The translations under genes and the position numbers were made by a program. A DNA stretch of 14,907 bases from Actinomycetes bacterium (GTDB taxonomy: Bacteria > Actinomycetota > Acidimicrobiia > Acidimicrobiales > Bog-793), in contig JAJYGM010000421.1 of assembly GCA_021785095.1 (NCBI GenBank), positions 1-14,907 of the forward strand. The letters are read 5' to 3'. The stretch's first letter is position 1. Each line of letters starts with the position of its first letter. Shown here piece by piece: positions 12,752-14,907 of this stretch. A model generated the notes under the pieces. It made no database searches, was not told where the DNA came from, and saw only the letters and a list, made by a program, of their open reading frames with translations.

Positions 12752-13420
12752 CGGGGCGGCCTCGATCCACGCGTCCCCGGGCCCGAACTGTTCGTGCAGG
12801 GCGAGGCCGACCTCGCGGAGTGCCCGGTTCACGGTGGGGAGGTCGAGCCGGCGGGTGGTGAAGTGGTGCGACCAGCGGTCAGCTCCCACGGTGCAGGAGA
12901 TAGTTGCGGTGAGCAGATCTCTGTCGAAGCCGTGGACAGCAGGCTCGGTCACCACGTCGCCAAAAGTCCACGAGTAGGTTTCGCCGACCACCCAGCTCGT
13001 GAAGAACCCAGGCGTTTCCCACCGGACGAGCAGCCGTCCGTCACCGGCGAGGTGCCAGGCCGCGGTGCCGAGGAACCTCTCGCGGGCCTGTCGGTCAGGG
13101 TGATCGAGGAGATTGCTGACGAGTGAGACCACGTCGAAGTGTCGGTCCAACCGCAGATCCTCGATGCCCGAGCAGATTGCAAGCAGGTCGCCTCGGCGTG
13201 CTGCAGGCGAGCCAACGGCTCGGGTGCGTGGTCGACCAGGGTGACTCGATGGCCGAGCGGAGGCGGCGGCTCCGCGATGCGGCCGGTGCCACAGCCGAGA
13301 TCCAGCACGGTCGAGCGGGGGGGTCCGAGCGTGGATCATCCGCGACTCCTCCACGCCGGGCAGTAGGGCGTGGAAGTCCACCGCACACCCGTTGGCGGTG
13401 ATCGCTCCCGGCCCCCCCAC
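12752..13420 (-). pseudogene. SAM methyltransferase with a displaced SAM motif and no proper end
   Basis: The frame from GTG 13420 begins VGGPGAITANGCAVDFHALL and later gives EDLRLDRHFDVVSLVSNLLDHP, GRLLVRWETPGFF and ends its recognisable domain at DAWIEAAP (12752), a class I methyltransferase pattern. Motif I, VLDLGCGTGRI followed by GHRVTLVDHAPEPLARL, lies in a different frame between about 13322 and 13170. Removing one base from a run of seven G on the plus strand (13317-13323) joins the start to motif I; a one-base gain near 13165-13195 would return to the first frame. The frame then stays open past the domain to 12401, antisense to the MOSC gene, so the stop is also missing. As read, no SAM site is made. 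A base-call error at the homopolymer would explain only one of the shifts. Confidence 0.65.
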
Positions 13421-13545
13421 GCGCTCGTCGGGAGCGAGGCTGATCTCGACAAGCCTCTCGGGTCCTGCCGGGGCGCAGTGCGGTCCGGCAGCTCGCCTTC
13501 GTTGCCGAGGGGAGAGCCGGCGAACGATCGGGCTGCGGGGCTTAC

Positions 13546-13794
13546 TCAGGTCGCGGAGAAGCGATGGACGTAGCGCCGCTGCCAGGGTGTCTCGACCGCT
13601 CGCCGGTCGTAGCCCTCCCGAACGAAGGCCACTGCTCGCCCCGGCGAGACACCGTCGAGCACAGCGATGCAGGCGAGCGCCGTGCCGGTTCTCCCGCGCC
13701 CACCGTCACACGCGACTTCCACCCGCTCGGCCCCGGTGCCGCAGCTCGATCGTTCGGTGCGCGGCGGTCGGGTCCCGGCCCGGGGCGGAATCAT
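13546..13794 (-). pseudogene. Protein tyrosine phosphatase, N-terminally truncated
   Basis: The 82-codon frame carries a CX5R phosphatase loop, VEVACDGGRGRTGTALA, with Cys29 and Arg35, followed by helices AVLDGVSPGRAVAFVREGYD and a natural-looking end WQRRYVHRFSAT. Full actinobacterial relatives are about twice as long and carry the general-acid Asp upstream of the loop; that half is missing. Upstream on this strand the sequence is antisense to the hydrolase fragment. ATG 13794 may be fortuitous. The loop is intact, but without the acid and the first half of the sheet I expect no activity. It could alternatively be a real minimal protein. Confidence 0.65.
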
Positions 13795-13811
13795 GTGCAG
13801 TCCGGCGGTGA

Positions 13812-14030
13812 GCGGCTCCAGTCCCCGAGCTCGACGCTGATGCCACCCGCTTCGATCGGCTCATCGATCAAGCCGGCGAGGCCGGCGACCTCGACGAGGA
13901 GAACCGCATCGAGACCTGGCCGAGCGGCTACCCAACGGGCGGCATCGGGTGCTCGCCGGCATGGCGCACCTGCCGCAGCTCGAGGGCCCGGCGACTGTCG
14001 CCGGCGTCATCTCCGCTGCGCTCGCCGTCC
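13812..14030 (+). pseudogene. Alpha/beta hydrolase remnant with internal deletion
   Basis: Two pieces of an alpha/beta hydrolase lie in different frames. TRFDRLIDQAGEAGDLDEEN (13845-13904) resembles the cap helices of actinobacterial hydrolases. ERLPNGRHRVLAGMAHLPQL (from about 13922), followed by EGPATVAGVISAAL, is the C-terminal end with the catalytic His (GMAHLP). The segment between them, including the Asp strand, is missing; the junction falls near 13905-13917. The N-terminal half with the nucleophile is absent, and no stop follows the natural end. Recognition is by pattern only and the call is moderate. Confidence 0.5.
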
Positions 14031-14085
14031 GCTGGAGCACGAAGTCCCACAACAGGATCCTCGACGGCGATGGCTCACGGCGCAG

Positions 14086-14688
14086 TCAGACGGTGTACCC
14101 AGCTCCCGCTCCGCCGAGGTTGTGCCGCAGCGTCATGATCCCCCGCTCGCCGATGACCGGAGGATCGACCTCGTGCAGGGGGCATTGGCTGTCGGGCTCG
14201 GGCCAGCCCACGCCGCGTAGCACGACGAGCTGCCCAGGGCCGGTCTGCCACTCGCTCGCTTGCCCGTCGCCGCTCCAGGCGCGGAAGGCCGCCTCACCAG
14301 CCAGTGTGAACACGGCGATGATCCCGCCGTAGGCGCTGGGGTCGCGATGGGCAGTGATGTGGCCGGTCCCGGCTGGGCAGCGGCCCCACGTGGTTTCGTC
14401 GAAGGCAGGCAGTGACGGCCGTGCCTGCTCGGTTGCGGCTGCGGAGAGGCCGGCGATGAGCTGGTCTCCAACGGTTCGGACAGCCGGCCGCGCCTCGGCG
14501 TAGGGGGTGTAGGAGCTGATGACGTGCTGGCGGACGATGCCCTCGTTGCCGGCGAGCCTCCAGGTCCGGCCGCTGTCCTCTGCCAGGAGGTCGACAGCGC
14601 TGCCCGCGAGGGCGTGCGGTGCCCGCGCCCACCCGCATGCAACGAGGTCGCTGACTGCCTGGTCGTAGTCGATGTTCAGCACGAGCAT
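14086..14688 (-). CDS. AlkB-like Fe(II)/2-oxoglutarate-dependent oxygenase
   Basis: The predicted 200-residue protein has the double-stranded beta-helix signature of this superfamily: HRD with metal ligands H114 and D116 in GHITAHRDPSAYGG, distal H172 in CPLHEVDPP, and RGIMTLR (182-188), matching the RxNxTxR 2-oxoglutarate-binding motif of AlkB. The 58-residue gap between the two His ligands is close to that of E. coli AlkB (H131 to H187). Members oxidise methylated nucleic acids or small molecules; the substrate here is unknown. ATG 14688 has GGAG six bases upstream and fits the N-terminus (MLVLNIDYDQAVSDLVACGW). An in-frame GTG at 14754, overlapping the stop of the upstream gene (GTGA), would add 22 residues and suggests coupling. 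All metal ligands are present, so I take it as intact. Confidence 0.72.
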   Translation of the reverse strand: MLVLNIDYDQAVSDLVACGWARAPHALAGSAVDLLAEDSGRTWRLAGNEGIVRQHVISSYTPYAEARPAVRTVGDQLIAGLSAAATEQARPSLPAFDETTWGRCPAGTGHITAHRDPSAYGGIIAVFTLAGEAAFRAWSGDGQASEWQTGPGQLVVLRGVGWPEPDSQCPLHEVDPPVIGERGIMTLRHNLGGAGAGYTV

Positions 14689-14750
14689 GCCGGGCTCCGC
14701 CACCAGCCCATCGTCGCGTCCCTCCAGGTGGCTGTCTCCCGGTCCTGCGG

Positions 14751-14907
14751 TCACGGACCCGCCTCGCCGGCACGGGCGGCAAGGCGGTCGAGGAGGAAGG
14801 CCTCCGTGCCGGCGAGACCAACCGAGAAGAACAGGACACCCCCTCCGACCCTGGCACCGTCACCTCCCCGGCACGGACCGCGCCGAGGGAGGTCAGCCGA
14901 GCTTCGT
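14751..14907 (-). CDS. C-terminal end of an unidentified protein (5' end outside window)
   Basis: The frame is open from the window edge to TGA at 14751-14753, giving 51 residues that end VGGGVLFFSVGLAGTEAFLL followed by DRLAARAGEAGP. The hydrophobic then amphipathic pattern looks like real coding sequence. The stop overlaps a possible GTG start (14754) of the oxygenase gene. I do not recognise the family. Confidence 0.45.
   Translation of the reverse strand, partial: RSSADLPRRGPCRGGDGARVGGGVLFFSVGLAGTEAFLLDRLAARAGEAGP

Noticed and set aside
11740..12770. Two long minus-strand frames opposite the antitoxin end and the MOSC gene
   Set aside because: They are low-complexity Arg/Pro/Ala translations with no recognisable domain. 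The plus strand shows MOSC motifs here.
10337..14030. Transposon or prophage as the cause of the fragment island
   Set aside because: No transposase, integrase, terminal inverted repeats, target duplications or phage structural genes were recognised.
1..14907. tRNA, rRNA or CRISPR array
   Set aside because: No cloverleaf with a T-loop GTTCRA context, no rRNA-like segment and no regularly spaced repeats were found by eye on either strand.

Overview
The window is about 14.9 kb of very GC-rich DNA. It reads as the chromosome of a high-GC actinobacterium: GTG starts are frequent, there is a UvrD-type helicase with an HRDC domain (the actinobacterial UvrD2 layout), and several genes have a TANNNT -10 box so close to the start codon that their mRNAs are probably leaderless. 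I cannot name the species. No rRNA, tRNA, CRISPR array, insertion sequence or prophage gene was recognised.

Region 1 (1-9.9 kb) is dense and intact. In order it holds the 3' end of an exonuclease III gene, a small squalene-cyclase-like alpha-toroid protein, a UvrD2-like helicase (minus strand, sharing its stop with the cyclase-like gene), an alpha/beta hydrolase, a MurF-like ligase with a membrane domain in place of the usual UDP-MurNAc-binding domain, a D-Ala-D-Ala ligase family protein, galactokinase (minus, convergent and overlapping), and a SAM-dependent methyltransferase (divergent from galK). The hydrolase and MurF-like genes overlap by 4 bp. The Ddl-like gene follows 126 bp later with its own strong ribosome binding site. 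The MurF-like/Ddl-like pair suggests local synthesis and attachment of a D-amino acid dipeptide at the membrane, but both proteins are atypical.

Region 2 (10.0-14.1 kb) is an accessory or decaying stretch of alternating strands. It has one intact toxin-antitoxin pair with a near-textbook promoter, a paralogous pair whose antitoxin survives beside a beheaded toxin, and a run of gene fragments: a PIN-domain start fused in frame to a methyltransferase start, a DUF-plus-MOSC gene broken by an in-frame TGA, a methyltransferase whose SAM-binding motif lies in another frame between two compensating shifts, the active-site half of a tyrosine phosphatase, and an alpha/beta hydrolase with its middle deleted. 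About 300 bp upstream of the intact toxin hold no gene but contain a 59-bp nested inverted repeat.

Region 3 (14.1 kb to the end) holds an AlkB-like Fe(II)/2-oxoglutarate oxygenase gene, apparently intact, and the 3' end of another gene, both on the minus strand.

The strongest candidates for something new are the membrane MurF-like/atypical Ddl pair and the fragment island organised around two related toxin-antitoxin loci. Function calls come from motifs read by eye; no database search was possible.
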